Shown: positions 21,642 through 34,787, counted from the first letter of the stretch. The stretch is 38,019 nt of DNA from Branchiostoma floridae (GCF_000003815.2 NC_049985.1:14542480-14580498), one strand, 5' to 3'. Numbers and translations are program-made. Notes: generated by a model not told the origin, from the letters alone.

Positions 21642-24600
21642 TTAGTTATTCTGGACTGTGATCTCTCTGCAAATGTCCTTAACAAGGTCATAGAACTTGT
21701 ATTTGTCCAAGGTCGTGATGATGTCCGCCATCTTGATTTCCCGGGCAGACGATTCTGCCAACAGCACTCTGAACAGGGCTTCGGACGGGTCAGCTATACA
21801 CGTGGCGTTAGCCGCTAAGACTCGGGCTTCTTTAACACCCAAGTCGATGAAGACGTTCTTGTAGTCAGGGCCGCCGGGGAGGGCTGGGCGCTGGTTGATT
21901 ACTGACGCTATAGCCTGCTGCATGTCGAGTGTTAAACGTTCCTCTATGGGCATGTCTGGAAAGGGAGAAATAGTAGTCATTGCAATGTTGCGGTAGCAGT
22001 TTTTTCAGCACTGTCTATTTATCATATCATTTTAGTTCAAAAAGTGTTTCAGTCGAAACCCGTGTTAAATACTTTAACACGTGATAATTGTTGACAAAAT
22101 GATATCACATTATTTAACCAGCTGCAGTAGACAATCTTTGTACCCTTACTAGTGAAATAATGTGATAGAGGGGTGATATAACATTTCTTCACTAAGACAC
22201 AATCTTTGTACTCTTACTAGTAAAATAATGTGATAGAGGGGTACTATCACATTTCTTCACTAATAGACACAATCTTTCTTCTCTTACTAGTAAAGTAATT
22301 GGATAGAGGAGTGCTATCACAATTTTTCACTAATAGGTAGACACAATCGTAGTCGAGGGCCACAAGGTGACTGACATCGACGCGGATAAAATTATAGTAC
22401 AGTCAAACCTCAAGATTTCAAAATGTCACGGTCGTTATGAACAGGGATTTGGTCCCAATTTTTGGTGGTCGCGGTCGCGTTGACCAGGTGGTCGTTGCAA
22501 AGAGGTCGCTTAATGCTTACGTCAATGGGGAAAATTTTCGGGACCGAAAAAAAGCGGACGTAATGGCCAGGTGATCGCTAAGAAGACGTGGTCGCTTTGG
22601 CAGGTTTGACTGTAGTTGAAGGTACAATCTACAAAATAACTGAAGAAAAGGCTTTCGGCCGCACTTTTTACCTCCGCGTACTGCGTTTGGCGCTCTCGCC
22701 ATTGAACATGTATGGTATTGTTTATGCAATATTTCGCGGGGTAGATACTTAGATACAAGATCTAATATCTAGATTGTAATATTTCAAGCAAAATATCCTG
22801 GTGGTAGCAAACCATTGCATTCCGTGGTGTGATTTCTGGGTAGGTTTTTCTCAATTGTGCAGATGCATGCTAAGTGAGCTAATCCTTTCTATTTTTTAAT
22901 CGTCAATGTTATCAGAAAAGCTGCAAAAAAAAAAGGATTTTCAAATGATGTATACCTTTTCCAACCTCCTTCCCCTCCTTGAAAAGCCTGTCGTATTCGT
23001 TAACCGTGGGAACATGAACCACACCATGGCCACAGCTGCCTGGTGGAAGATCTCCGTCGTTTGGTGACATATCTGTAAATATACATTGCACCTTAGTGAA
23101 ATAGACCACGCGTCAATGGTACTGGGGTATTGAGATATGCGTACTGTATATGTACATATACTTTACAGTTACTGCATTTCTACATTTCTAGGGCCCCTTA
23201 CATTAAGTTAAGAGGAAGCGATATTCCACAATTACCATTCAAAAAGACACAATGACAGATTAATCTAAAGACATTTGATTAAACTATAACGTTTGCTCAC
23301 CTGCACAGACAGGGTTGCACTGGAAAAGTGAAGCAGACTTGTTCACTACATCGTCCTCTGCCATGTCTGAAACGGAAATTTCTCGTATAGCTTTCATTAC
23401 AGAAAACGCAACAACAAACTAATATAAACATTCAAGACTGCTATCTGCTTGCTTGAAGTAAGACGTGCCTGAACAAAGTGACTATTTACTATCAACTATA
23501 TTATTTTTTCGCCTAACGCAACGCAACGTACCGTTAAATGTTTCATTTAGCAGTTTAGACAATATCCTTTTCCTAACAAATAAAACTGCATCAAAGGTAC
23601 CTATCATATAAAGGTACTAGTAACTTAACTACACCTTTCGGAAGGGTTGCCATCTCTATGTCCGCCGTTTTCTTTTGTTCATCAAATGAACGATATCGGT
23701 ACACGAAGTAGGCAAACAGGAGGACGATCAGAAGAGTGGTGACAAACCCAGCGCCAATGGCTCCCCATCCTACTGAATTATCTTCCGCTTCTGCGTGATA
23801 TATGGCATAATATATGTCACCATGAATATTAATAGATATGAAAATACTCTAGTGCACTCTAGTGCGTATTAGTTCGGCTTTCTGCGACCTTGCTCCCAAT
23901 ATCGACACATGTTTACGTAGCCCGAAACAACAACAACAACGACTTAGATAAACCAAAATATAAGATAAAAATCTGATTCTGTTGAACAGCCTACTCGAGC
24001 TATCATCAAAATTAACTTCTAATTCTTTAGATGTCAAACTGCGAATGTAGCGATAGATAGTGACAATAAAGCATTCAGGAGTATGTCATTGTACAAATGC
24101 TAAAGGAGTTTGTCGGTTTGTTTGCTTACTTTTGGTTGCCTTGGTTGATTGGCGCTGCTTCATGAATAAACCCGAGCTTGTTGAGGGCTTTACTTCATGT
24201 ATACTATTTTCGACGGTATCGTACATTATGGCTATCTTCTCAGATGTTGTTGATTTAGCTGGGGTTACAGATGTTGTTACGGTAACCATGGTCTGCTTTT
24301 GGCATTGATTTCGCCAGGTGTCCGCTGGCGTGCACTTTCGGCAGTATCGTGTGTTGCCGATCTTGGGATCATCCAAGTTTTCATAAAAGCTGAAAAATAT
24401 TGAGATACGTGTAGCCACTTAAATATCGTATACCGCACACTACCACATAGGAGTAGCACTGAGACCAACAAACGCCCGTCATTGTGTGTTAACATGTCAG
24501 TGTAATTCCTAACGCAATTCCTGATAAATAAGATAAAGTTTGTCTCTTACCCCTCTCTACAACCGCCACATCTTGTCTGGTTGTAGATGTTACACTCCTC

Positions 24601-25509
24601 CTTTACCGTGCGTCCGTAGATATTGCACAGTACACATGATCTCTCTATGCCTGAAGCACATGTCTTCCCGGGGGTGGGCTCACATGGCCGACAAGTCTGT
24701 GGTATCCCGAACCCGCACTGGGTCACAATGGTAGTCCCTGGATCACACCCCTAGTGTAAAACATAATCATGAAATTTGTGTTATGTGATGTGCTTTACGT
24801 AATATTTACGCATGTAACGTGGATAGGAATCACAGCAGGATGTAAGGTACATAGTAAATAACTTTGCCATGTACATAACGTTGGGCGTACTGTGAGCACC
24901 AACAAAGGAAGGGAAAATTTACATAAAATGCTGTAAAGAGGGAAGTTAGCTCATAACAGTTCGTGACAGGACGTGTGATTCAAAAAGGCGTACTCTTTCT
25001 TGCTATCTCTCAACAAGTATCTTCCAAGGTCATTGACCCACAATGGGAAGCCGAAGAGGTACGAAAGTTACCGAGAGACGAACGCTGGAGTCCGGGGCGA
25101 GGGAAAAGAGAACTCACCGAAGGACAGCGAATACATTCCAGATTTCCCGAACTGGTCCTGGCTTTGTAGTAGTTAGGCCAGCAACTAATGTCAGACCTCT
25201 TCCCATGGCGTAAACGCTCTCCTTCTGCCAGAGATACCTATGGAGCAAAATACAGAAAATATGCTCCACTGTCTCAGAGATGTCTTCTAGGCTAAGCTCA
25301 ATTTGATTACTACTCCGTTTTAGACTTTGTTTAGTCAGAGACGCAACCTCTTTGATTCTTAAAATCACCTTAGGCATACAAAAGATATGTCTGTGTTACC
25401 AACCATGTTTCACAATAATGCGATTCAACTTTAAGTGCCATTTAACTTGACTTACCATCAGTATAAGCCCTAGTAATGCTGTCCAACAGTGTTTTCGTGA
25501 ATTCAGCAT
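21642..25509 (-). CDS. EDAR-like TNF receptor with death domain (gene C)
   Basis: Eight exons join in phase: 25509-25456, 25237-25118, 24750-24551, 24389-24130, 23790-23635, 23366-23301, 23072-22956, 21955-21642; 428 residues. The first 18 residues, plus a few from exon 2, form a signal peptide. Exons 2-4 hold the cysteine-rich region with 16 cysteines (SCWPNYYKA, CGFGIPQTCRPC, CNIYNQTRCGGCREG, YCRKCTPADTW). It is followed by a Thr/Ser-rich stalk. The TM is about 219-243 (WGAIGAGFVTTLLIVLLFAY), then YRYR. Two small acidic exons lead to a death-fold domain at about 330-425, whose TLDKYKFYDLVKDIC resembles the last helices of the EDAR death domain. NQT in the ectodomain is a glycosylation sequon. 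Introns contain a 68-bp tandem array and a MITE. A splice acceptor at 25562 before the ATG implies an upstream noncoding exon. Ligand and adaptor are not known from the sequence. Confidence 0.9.
22131..22347. repeat. Three-copy tandem repeat, about 68-74 bp
   Basis: Units start at 22131, 22199 and 22269 with ACAATCTTT and carry CTTACTAGTAAA and a GATAGAGGGGT block. They lie in the last intron of gene C. Confidence 0.9.
22398..22614. mobile_element. Mariner-type MITE, TACAGTCAAACCT ends
   Basis: TACAGTCAAACCT at 22398 and AGGTTTGACTGTA ending at 22614 are perfect 13-bp inverted repeats with TA termini. The inside is a string of GGTCGC/GGTCGTT motifs and GGGACCGAAAAAAAG, typical of non-autonomous Tc1/mariner-like elements spread across animal genomes. 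It is in the last intron of gene C. Confidence 0.85.
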
Positions 25510-25562
25510 CTTCAATGATTTGATGGTTGTATGGTGCATGGACTGTTTGCGATGTAGGGCTT
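25510..25562 (-). other. 5' UTR segment of gene C
   Basis: Between a good acceptor (TTTACAG, exon start 25562) and the ATG at 25509. Its presence implies a further noncoding exon upstream, as in the two paralogs. Confidence 0.5.
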
Positions 25563-25770
25563 CTGTAAATGAAAGGACAAACAAATATGTCTTAAAAGCA
25601 ATGCGTAAATTTTGACATATAGAAGGAAACGTTGAGTAAACTATTGGGATAATAATGAAACACGCACGCTGTGTTACATAGTCCAAATTTAAGTACGATC
25701 CAAAAGTATGTAAGAGCAACATCACCCAATAGTATGTTCGTAACAAAGGTCTTGAGTTAAGGCGCGCGTT

Positions 25771-25793
25771 GCATTGTGGGATTTGTCAACTAC
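25771..25793. promoter_or_regulatory. ZNF143/Staf-like motif upstream of gene C
   Basis: GCATTGTGGGATTTGTCAAC resembles the Staf/ZNF143 element (GCATT.TGGGA.TTGTAGT) with a short insertion near the 3' end. It lies about 260 bp upstream of the ATG next to a GGCGCGCG run, a plausible promoter position. Based on a consensus match only. Confidence 0.3.
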
Positions 25794-26867
25794 TATTACT
25801 TTCACTCGCCCTCAGGTATGGTGGATGTTACCATACAGCTCCCATTCTGTTTATGCGTACTACAACTGAGCGTTTATACTGGTGTTGAACGTTACAGGTT
25901 AATTGCTCTTAGTCAGGAGAGCTTTTTGACGTTGTGCAAGTGGTGAAACGGGTAGGTAAAACTCTATGTCGATTGCATCAGTAAATTTGCCCAACACTTC
26001 GACTTGTAGACTTTGGACGTTCGAGCCATTGTTGCTGACCAAGCTGCTTCAGTGAGAGCACGGTATGCACCCAGCGGTTTGCACTGAGCGAGTTGGATCT
26101 CATGAGCACCCGCCACGAACACGGATCTTGCAGAGGTAGGTTTGTTCACATGCATTTTGTACGCAGTCCTGAAACGCTGTAATTCATTATGTTTACTAAA
26201 TAGATTCCCGCCATTTTCTTTTGGCGGTAAAACGCCAGGTAATGGTAAACACTAGCTCCAGCTCAGGTGAGAGATACGCCCCCCTGCCTCTGACATTTAC
26301 ACAAAGGCAGTCAGGACTATAGCAGGTATATAGGCTTACACCGCGGGGCCATGGGTGATTGACAGAAGGGAACGTGTCAGTGCAGCCAACCGAACAGGGA
26401 CTCTCATTGTGTCTTGAAGAATGCAGTACAACCAATCATTAATTTCTGTTTGTGGCAAAACCTACCATTTCTCGGTTATACCACTAGCGCTGTTACCGAA
26501 GTTTAGTTTCCTTTGGAAATATAGAGAGCTATCGAATGTGTCTTGTTCCAATGTGCACAATTTAACCTTTGTGCTCTCTGGGTAATTTGTATTCCAGTCA
26601 CCACGCCTGCACAGGTATGCAACACACAAAAAACAAACGAACCCTGCCCTTTGACCTGTAACCTTATTGTTGCAACGTTTCACATCACTAGGCAGTCGAT
26701 ATTAAAAGACCTTTTGACAGATGATGAAATCGTTTGGGTTCCCTTTGAGTGGTTGGGGCTGTCTTTGACACACAGATACTATGAAAAAACTTAAGATGTT
26801 GATTTAATTTTTTTTTCGTAAAAATATCTGGCGAAAGGCAGAAAGACTGCAAGATATCAAAACCAGA

Positions 26868-26995
26868 CATTCTACTGCAGTACGGTAACAAGCTACTAGG
26901 GGGCCCAAAATCTAGTCATTTAAGGTCTCATCAAGACCTATTTTCATAAAAAATACCAATAAATTCAATGATTCAGGACTAGAGTTATACTGTTG
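26868..26995. repeat. Diverged copy of interspersed repeat
   Basis: CTGCAGTAC, CTAGGGGGCCCA and GAGTTATA-type blocks occur in the same order as in 12890-13600. Confidence 0.5.
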
Positions 26996-28050
26996 AGCCA
27001 CAAATATAGAATTATACAATATATATAGATACCAAAGCTACCAAACTTGAACTTTCTTGGCAATGGTAACTAGTAATTGCTTATCAATCCCTCGTTATTT
27101 TATTAATAAAAACTAAAACCGCAGTCGTCACAATGAACTTTGTGTGGCGTAGACCCTTATGTTTCGTGTCGTAGGGGACTCCTGTTCTATATAGTTGAAC
27201 TATTACCTACTCCAGCAATCTTTTGTTTCCATTGAACACAAATCTAGTATCTTGGACGCTTTTATTTCGGCATTTAATACAAAAAAAAGGTTTCAATGTT
27301 TGATAAATGAATAAGATAACTGGATTTTTTCAATCAAATATAAAGGCAGGTGCCGGGCAGACATTTTATTGTACATTTTGTAATGATTGTCAATGAATAA
27401 AGTAAAACAACATGTTAGATATACAGCTAACAGATTCCTTCACTGTCGGAGACTCTCACCATATACTAGTAAGTCATAGCTTTACACAAGAAGTAAGTGC
27501 TAGGAAAGTAGAATTAATTTTTAAATTGCAGGTGTCAGTTTGTACAGACCCCCGATGGTGCAAATTGTAACCTACAGTGGTGTGTCAGCCATCATGGAGA
27601 CCGGCAGTTACAAAATCCGGCTTTTCAACGAACGATTTGGCATTTTTTAAAGTCAATTTTCTTGTTACAGGCCAGAAACAAATACCAGATACCTGAGCAA
27701 ACGTAGTACGCTTGAAATACTGTAAAAATATGGAAAAAGTTCGGAAGAAAGCAGATTTATTCGGCCGGCAGTGACCCCTACCCACCAAAATGGTCAACTG
27801 GCACCACGTGCGACTGTCCTAACACGCCCTTTTCATATCATATCTATTACAATAAAGTTCCGACGAAATTGCTACTCCGAATGTCTGCAATAAATGTCAA
27901 ATAAACGTTTTTGAGTTACATCAGGAACAGAAACCCTTGTAGTATACTTACCTAATTCTCCTACCGTGGGTGGGTGACCGACGTGATCTGGGTACCGGTG
28001 TCTTGCATCAGCCGGTACGTACGTACGTGCATAGCCACACGCAAGGGAAG

Positions 28051-28061
28051 GGGGATTCCCC
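28051..28061. promoter_or_regulatory. kappaB-like site
   Basis: GGGGATTCCCC fits the NF-kappaB consensus in both orientations. It lies about 2.5 kb upstream of gene C and 1.4 kb past the end of gene D; a role in either is conjecture. Confidence 0.25.
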
Positions 28062-29105
28062 TTACGCATGCAGTGTCTCACAAGGCAGACACACCCGGGG
28101 GCGATCAGCTATTAAGTAACCTGCATGGCTAAGTATCCTTTTAGAATCCTAAAGAGTCCGCCAACGAGGCTGCTGCCCGAGTTGCATCATCCTGATTAGA
28201 GCTATATGATATTTATCCACCATTAAACGCATTGGCTTTCAAGCATGAATTTTAAATGTATTGAGTGTCAGAATGTATATGGCATAGCCATATGAAAGGG
28301 GGGCATTTCAGACGCACAAATATCACTTATGTAATACGATGAATATGACTAGTGCTTCTAAAGAAACGTAGGGTATGACTTACTGGCGACACAATGGAGC
28401 CGATCATAAGGGCCTGGGGAGGGGGTTGGTGCTATTTTTTTAAGTGCACAGTTAGCACATTCACGCTACCATTCTGTATCTTCCTGAACAGTTTGTAATT
28501 GTTTTATAGAAGCTTACTAGAATACTTCTCCCTCTCACAGGGAGTTCCTATAACATCAAATAATAACATATTCAACACAAGTTGGTTTATCATCACTGAA
28601 GTTTATTCCCGTAAAAATAGCAGCCAGTCCTTTATATACACACGACTATGTCCAACAGTAAAAACCGTTACAATGGCACCTTTTTGGGAGCGTGTCCTCA
28701 CACAGGTACTCTATGACTTCGCCAACCAATCATTGTTTCCACTTTTGTCAGTACCACGATGATATGTTAAAGAATAAGTACCATTCTACCATGTCATAAA
28801 TTAAATCATACTAATTTCACCATAGTGTGACATTGCTATGGCATACATGACATAATCTTCGACCCCTACGTTTTCCTTTGACTGAACCTGCAGCACTTTC
28901 CAATATTATGGATACAAAATATTGTTTCTCAATAACAAATAATTGACCCAAAATAGGGCCTTACAAAAATAACGTTATGGCTTACCAGCTTATAAGCAAA
29001 AAATCCAGTAGCATAGGTTTGTACAAATACTATAATGAATGCCAACCGACATTTCTATGACAAGAACCATCATAGTAGAACATATTGTTTAATATATAAT
29101 TTATA

Positions 29106-29122
29106 TTTATTTTATATTTATT
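29106..29122 (-). terminator. Poly(A) signals of gene D
   Basis: Two TTTATT words (29106-29111, 29117-29122) read AATAAA on -, about 325-335 bp past the gene D stop codon and in an A/T-rich setting. Confidence 0.55.
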
Positions 29123-29442
29123 TAATAAGCCACCATAGTTGTGACAAAAACATAACTTAACTGTACATTATGTTCATCCATTTCTAATGCTATCCACATA
29201 TCACAAAAACAAGCCTCCTTGACTTGTAGCCACAACTATTTGCTTTCCAACCAAATCAACTTCCACAAAATCATCTCTTGACATACTTATGTACATAGCT
29301 CTCAAAAACACTACCAAATACAGTTTGATGTAACGTTACGTGACTTGGTTACACGGGATAGCCCAATATTTACAGAATCATAAGGGTAATGGATTGTTAC
29401 AAGTGTGTTAATATGTATAAGTCATAGACTATCCACACATCC

Positions 29443-32400
29443 TTAACTCTCACATGTTTGTTCCTCTGTATGCATGTCACTTGTTTCATGCTTGAAATTT
29501 ATGACTTGGGCACACAAGTACGTAACAGCTTCGTAAAACTCGTACCTATGAAGTACAGATATCAGATCCGACATGTGCTTCTCATACCTGTAGGCATAGC
29601 TCTCTAGATACTGCAAGAGGGACAGCGTCGGACTGGTGATAGTTTTGTTTTTGTGACAGCTGTCAATCCTGTCTCTGGGTACACCCAGAGCTTGGAACAC
29701 GTTCTGGTAGGAAGGGTCTGTGGGCAGTACGCCGTCCTGGTCCAGGATTTGTGCCAGGCGCTGTACAATGTCATAACTCTGTAGACCATCCTTCAGGGAT
29801 ATATCTGGGGCCAAACGAGAGAAAAATATGTTATCAGCCCCTAGAGTGGCAATATGTACATATTACCTCACCTCACTGAATTTTGTTTTCATACACCACT
29901 GTTTTTAATATCGTCACCTCTACCGGTCACACTAGTACAAGCCAAAACACTCTATGCGTTTTGTTCAGTATATACATTATAAAAAGTATATAGAGGTTTA
30001 AGTATCTTAACTTTGCTTGTAAGATAAATTGAAAAAAAAAACGCTCACTAATTTCATCTTCGGTCTGTTAAGAATTTACAAATCAGAAACTTTAAGAACC
30101 AAAAATATGCATGATTGTCAAGTTAGGTCGTGACATTGTACAGTGTGCACGAACACTTAAATCCCCTTGTTGGTATCAGTATTTCTCTCGTGTGAACCTG
30201 TAGCGGTCATTTTTTTCAATTCTGACCTCAAGCTGAAGCTCAAGCGAGTAAAGTTTAATAGATGCCACAACTGAACACATGATCAGTACATGTTGCACAC
30301 TACAGCTGCTTTGTCAGCGTGGTATAAAGCCAAAGTTGTGTTGTACCTTTCCCCTTGCTTAGAGCAGTTTCTAGCTTCTCTCTATATTTGGTATCTTGCC
30401 CCTCGTCGACAGTGGTACCGGTTGGTGTAAGATGCTGTTGTTCATCCTCTATCAGCGGGTCACGCTCATCTGAGCTGTCTTCAGTTGGTTCAAAGGCGTT
30501 GCCTTGAAGAGACTCATGTCGACCAGCGGTGAAAAAAGTTGTAGTTTGTGTCCCAGCAAACTTTCCCTTTGAACAAAGCAGAAAAAACATAATGTCAATG
30601 TAAAAATATACATTGTCATGGCAACGGTGGTGTCTGAGTATTTGTGGATGCAGAGAATTTGTCTGCACGTATGTATGTCAGTAGGACTGCCAGAATGTGC
30701 CCTGAGAATCGCAATCCACAGGCATGATAGTTTATAAGAATGTGTCCCGACAAGAACTGAATTAGATTGAAATGCAAATTTGAATATATCTTTCAGAACT
30801 TGGGACGTATTCTGAAATACTTTGTAGCGTGACTTAGTGCTATATATAAAAGAGTGCGATACCTTGTAATGTTTAGCTTACATTATATTACTCTTAGTTC
30901 ATTTGGCTGAATGAACAGTTAACAAAGATGCGTGCATAACAAACTCATACATTCTAACGGTCTAAACAACTGAATACCGTTTTAAATCCTTACCGAGTCC
31001 CGGCTTGTGGATGGGACGGGAGACCTGTCTCTCTTAGGCTTGTCCACAGGAGTGGTGATTTGGATGGTAGGAACAGACTGTAGAGGGGTGGGGTTAGCTG
31101 CCTCCACGTCTAGTCGTAACTGAAGTCCTTGAAAGGCGTTATATTCTTCTGTCGCTTCTGTGACCAAACAGAGAAAGATGGCGTATATTATAGCAGATTA
31201 TTCCAAAATAAATGGACGGTACAGTTAGATATCTTCTTACTGAGGTCTATACTAGCAAATATGCCACTGAATGAATCCAAAGATGGCAAAAAATAGGTTA
31301 AGTGCGAAGGAAATAGAAGGTTAGATAGTAACAATGATGTGGGCATTGTAAGTTCTGAAAACATGATTAATATTATATAACTTGTGAATGTTACCCACCA
31401 TTCTCGATGAAGACGTCGTCGGAATGATCCATGGTGTCTTCCATTGTTGTCATGGAATTTGAGTTGCTGAGGCCCTGATTATGAAGACCTGAAAACATCA
31501 TATGATATATATCTTTATGGGGGGTTTAGTTACGGTTGGATGATGACAAATGTGTGCAATCTTTTAAGTTTGTGTGTGTTTGTGTGTGTGTGTGTGTGTG
31601 TCTGTCTGCGTGTGAGTATGCGTGTATGTGTGTCTCTGTATGTGTCTGTGTGTGTGTGTGTCTGTGTCTCTGCGTGTGTCTATGTGTATGTATAAGTGTC
31701 TGTGTCTGTGTCTGTCTGTCTGTGTATGTGTGTGTGTGTGTATGTGTGTGTTTGCGTGTAGGTATGTATAATTCGGTATTGATGAATATATAATTCGGTA
31801 TTGATGAATGTTTGTAAAGAAATTGTTTTGAATACATTTAACATCGGACCCTTTTGGTCTAGTTGATTATCAACAATAGTTTGGAACTAAGTTATGCCTA
31901 CCCCTAGGTGTAACTGAAGGCGTGCTGACGGCACTGTTGGCCTCTGAGTTGGCTGCAGAAGCCATGAGGAACTGCAGCTCCTCTGTTGTACCCGGCACCA
32001 GGAGGAACGGTCCTGTAGAGAGCTGGGTGTTGAGCGAAGGTTTCCTCTTCTCTCGTGTGTTGTTTAGTGTCACACTTGTCATGGGATCGGTCTCGTCTTC
32101 TACCACAGCCATGTCTAGATCAACAAGACAATAAAATACATGATAATGGGAGTGATTCACGAAAAGATGTAAGCTTTTGGAGCTTTTTATATATCACAAA
32201 ATTGTCCCTTCACAATGTAAATTTTTTGGAGGGTTGCATTCAAACTTCTCGACGAAAAAAGTAAAATTGAATTTTGATGTAGACAAGTTTGATATTCGAT
32301 GTCTACATACATCTTTATGTATAAAGCACTGGACAAAATCCTTTACTATCGCGTCGCGTTAGGGATGTCGTGCGTATGTAGTTTGTGCAAGAGGCAGGCC

Positions 32401-34428
32401 CTTTGGCTTGCAGACATTGCAATGTTTAGATAACCACTGTGTTCATGTTTCAAATCCTACTATGAGATTGAGATAACAGCTCATCAAACTAAAACCTCGT
32501 GATTTTGTCTGAGGTGATTGATAAACTACAAAATGTTAACATACCTGCCAGAGCCTTCATCCGGAGCGATGAGCTTTTCTTTGATTGTGATACTTCCTTT
32601 GAGTTGCTCCCTCCTCTCCCACAAGACCTGCCCCATGTCTTGAAGAAATACACGGCGATCAGAATCACCAAGATGACCGTGAACACTGCCACTAGAGCCA
32701 GCATCAACGGCCACGCGTGCTCCAAAACGTGTCGATCTGTTTTCGCTGCCTTGTCTACTTGGTCTGTAGGAATTAAAATAGACTTCAGATGAGATATCAA
32801 TAAGAACAAAATGAGAACGAGCATGACACACAAAATATCAACATCCATGCCCTTAAAATGTCCTTGGATTCATTTACTAGTCTTTGAATTCCTGCTTGAA
32901 TGGTTAGAATGTAACAGTAAGGAAATATAGACAGGTATATTTACTGATCTAAAAGCGAGAAAATTAGGAAATATTTCAGATTCATCTCGTACATTTTTCT
33001 AAAAATTTTAGAGCAAATAAAGTTGTGTTTGAATGTAAATTTTTTTCGAACCTTGCTTTGTTGTCATGGCGACGTAAAGATGTCTGGCTTGTTTTTGTGG
33101 CACTTTTGTTGGGTTTATCTTTGACTCTGTTGTTGCTTTGGCTGGTGTTGACCGTGTAGTAGAAGTGGTTCTACACTCAGGACGATTCTTCTTGTCTTCA
33201 GAGCAGTCAAAACATTCATCCAACCATTCGTCTTTGTAATACCTGCGGAGATAACGCAATCCTCCATTTAAAGAAATCTAAAAGCACAGTTCTATTCCCT
33301 TACTTTCCCTGAAACTTTTTACAGGTACATCTAGAGTCATTATGAATACATGCATGATTAAATACACTGTCCTAGCACAAACGTATTTGTGTAACTCTAC
33401 AGAGTTGTGACACATTGAAATTATGAAAGTGCATTGTTATTGAATCTATTAGAGTTGAAGCGTCTCCTTGATCCACTTTCATATTCTGTGCACAACGTAG
33501 TCTGATAAAACATATATTAGGAAAATAGTAGGCGTATTGAAAGTTATATATATATTCATGACATACCCTGGTAAACAGTCCCCGCACTCCGCCTGGTTGT
33601 CCACCGTACAGGGATGTTTCTCTACTCGGTTCTCCTTGTGACACATTCTACAGGTCCGCTCCACTCCCTCCGCGCACGTTTTGCCTTCGTCTTCGCGACA
33701 CTTCACACACTGCAGTTCCTTGCCATAGCCGCACGATTCTTTGATGGTGAAGCCTATTTTGCACCTCTGTAATCAGAGAAAAAGCCATAAATACAACAAA
33801 TTTGTTGTTTGTAGCTACATAGAGAAATAAGTGCATCTTCACCTGTGCCACATACTTTGCTTCCTATCCTATCGATGTAAGAGTTGTTTTTGCGGCGTTG
33901 CTTGTCTCAAGTTTAAGTACCAACCAGTACTCGTACAAGATTATGTACAGTATAATCGATATGGATATAGATAAAGAAATTACATTTACTCTGCGTTTTT
34001 TGTCCAGTCAACCCTGTTGTCAATCAATGGTAATGCCTACTACACAAATTTGTCGAGGGATACGATAAAAAAAAAAGATAAAAGGAAGCTAGACTGTAAG
34101 GAGCTGTTCAGTTACCTGCTCTATAGGGCATCTTCTGCATTTCCCGTCCGAGTCAAGGTATCTGCCTGGTCGGTTGCACCTGCGATTGGCTTCCGAGGAC
34201 TGGAGAAGAAAACGTTTGGCACTCAAATGAATATGCAAATTCAGACACACCATATACCTTGTGTGTGTGCACCAATATCACACCTGTACAATAATGACCG
34301 TTTCATCGAAATCGAAGAATTTTGGTGTCTAGTATAAAGGTAGGGCTTACCGAAACGAGTATAGAAATCAAGAGTGCTGTGAGGAAGACTGAACTTGTGT
34401 AGGACTTAGTCCATTGGTCCATGGTCAT
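29443..34428 (-). CDS. EDAR-like TNF receptor with death domain (gene D)
   Basis: Ten exons join in phase: 34428-34351, 34199-34116, 33766-33567, 33242-33052, 32763-32545, 32114-31902, 31488-31399, 31157-30994, 30566-30347, 29804-29443; 606 residues. Residues 1-26 form a signal peptide; the outer of two in-frame ATGs was taken. Exons 2-4 carry 16 cysteines with strong EDAR/TROY character (GRYLDSDGKCRRCP, SCGYGKELQCVKC, AECGDCLPGYYKDEW). TM is about 202-224 (LMLALVAVFTVILVILIAVYF), then KTWGR. About 270 cytoplasmic residues over four exons are acidic and Ser/Thr-rich, with TTEE and ATEE, which fit the loose TRAF2 motif (P/S/A/T)x(Q/E)E. A death domain follows at about 500-590 (VFQALGVPRDRI, then LISVLHRYEFYEAVTYLC), close to gene C's. 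Likely a type I membrane receptor for a TNF-superfamily ligand; the ligand is unknown. Confidence 0.92.
31570..31752. repeat. (TG)n microsatellite
   Basis: Long TG tract with TC and TA interruptions in an intron of gene D; it accounts for Cys/Val-only and His/Thr-only open frames. Confidence 0.95.
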
Positions 34429-34462
34429 GGTGATCTCAGTGGTCTTTATAAGTCATGCAATT
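34429..34462 (-). other. 5' UTR segment of gene D
   Basis: On -, an acceptor (TTTTACGTTACAG) starts the exon at 34462, 34 bp before the ATG, so a noncoding exon should lie further upstream. The same arrangement is seen in genes A and C. Confidence 0.5.
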
Positions 34463-34787
34463 CTGTAACGTAAAAAACATACAGTGAAAAAGAATATTCA
34501 AAGAAACAGCCATTGAGTTTTCTTTTTATGAAAACAATCTACTATTGGTGTTTTTCAGGAACATTTTGTTTACCAATGTTGGCTTTATCCGCAAGGTGTC
34601 GCTTCCCCTCAGCTTGCAAACAAAGCGATGAGGTCATGTAACAAGTGACACGATAACTGTTTCGTAGCTCCGCCCACTTTTCCTTATAAGGACTGCTAGT
34701 AATACAATGTACAGAGTGTTATTGTTTTGTCATCTGTGTCAATTAAAGCTGTATGAGTCAATCTTACCCACGCTTTTCCTTTTCGTC

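Larger units (their letters stand above)
25794..29105. other. Intergenic region between genes D and C
   Basis: No supported gene. Small open frames on both strands show no recognisable domain or splice context. Visible items are a diverged copy of the gene A 3'-flank repeat at 26868-26995 and a perfect kappaB-like GGGGATTCCCC at 28051-28061. Confidence 0.5.

Noticed and set aside
22517-22758. Two overlapping - strand frames of 70-78 codons
   Set aside because: They run across a mariner-type MITE in an intron of gene C.
28499-28762. 87-codon + frame downstream of gene D
   Set aside because: No domain, no splice context, and A/T-rich surroundings; a chance frame.
31526-31837. Thr/His and Cys/Val-rich open frames on both strands
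   Set aside because: Product of the TG microsatellite in an intron of gene D.
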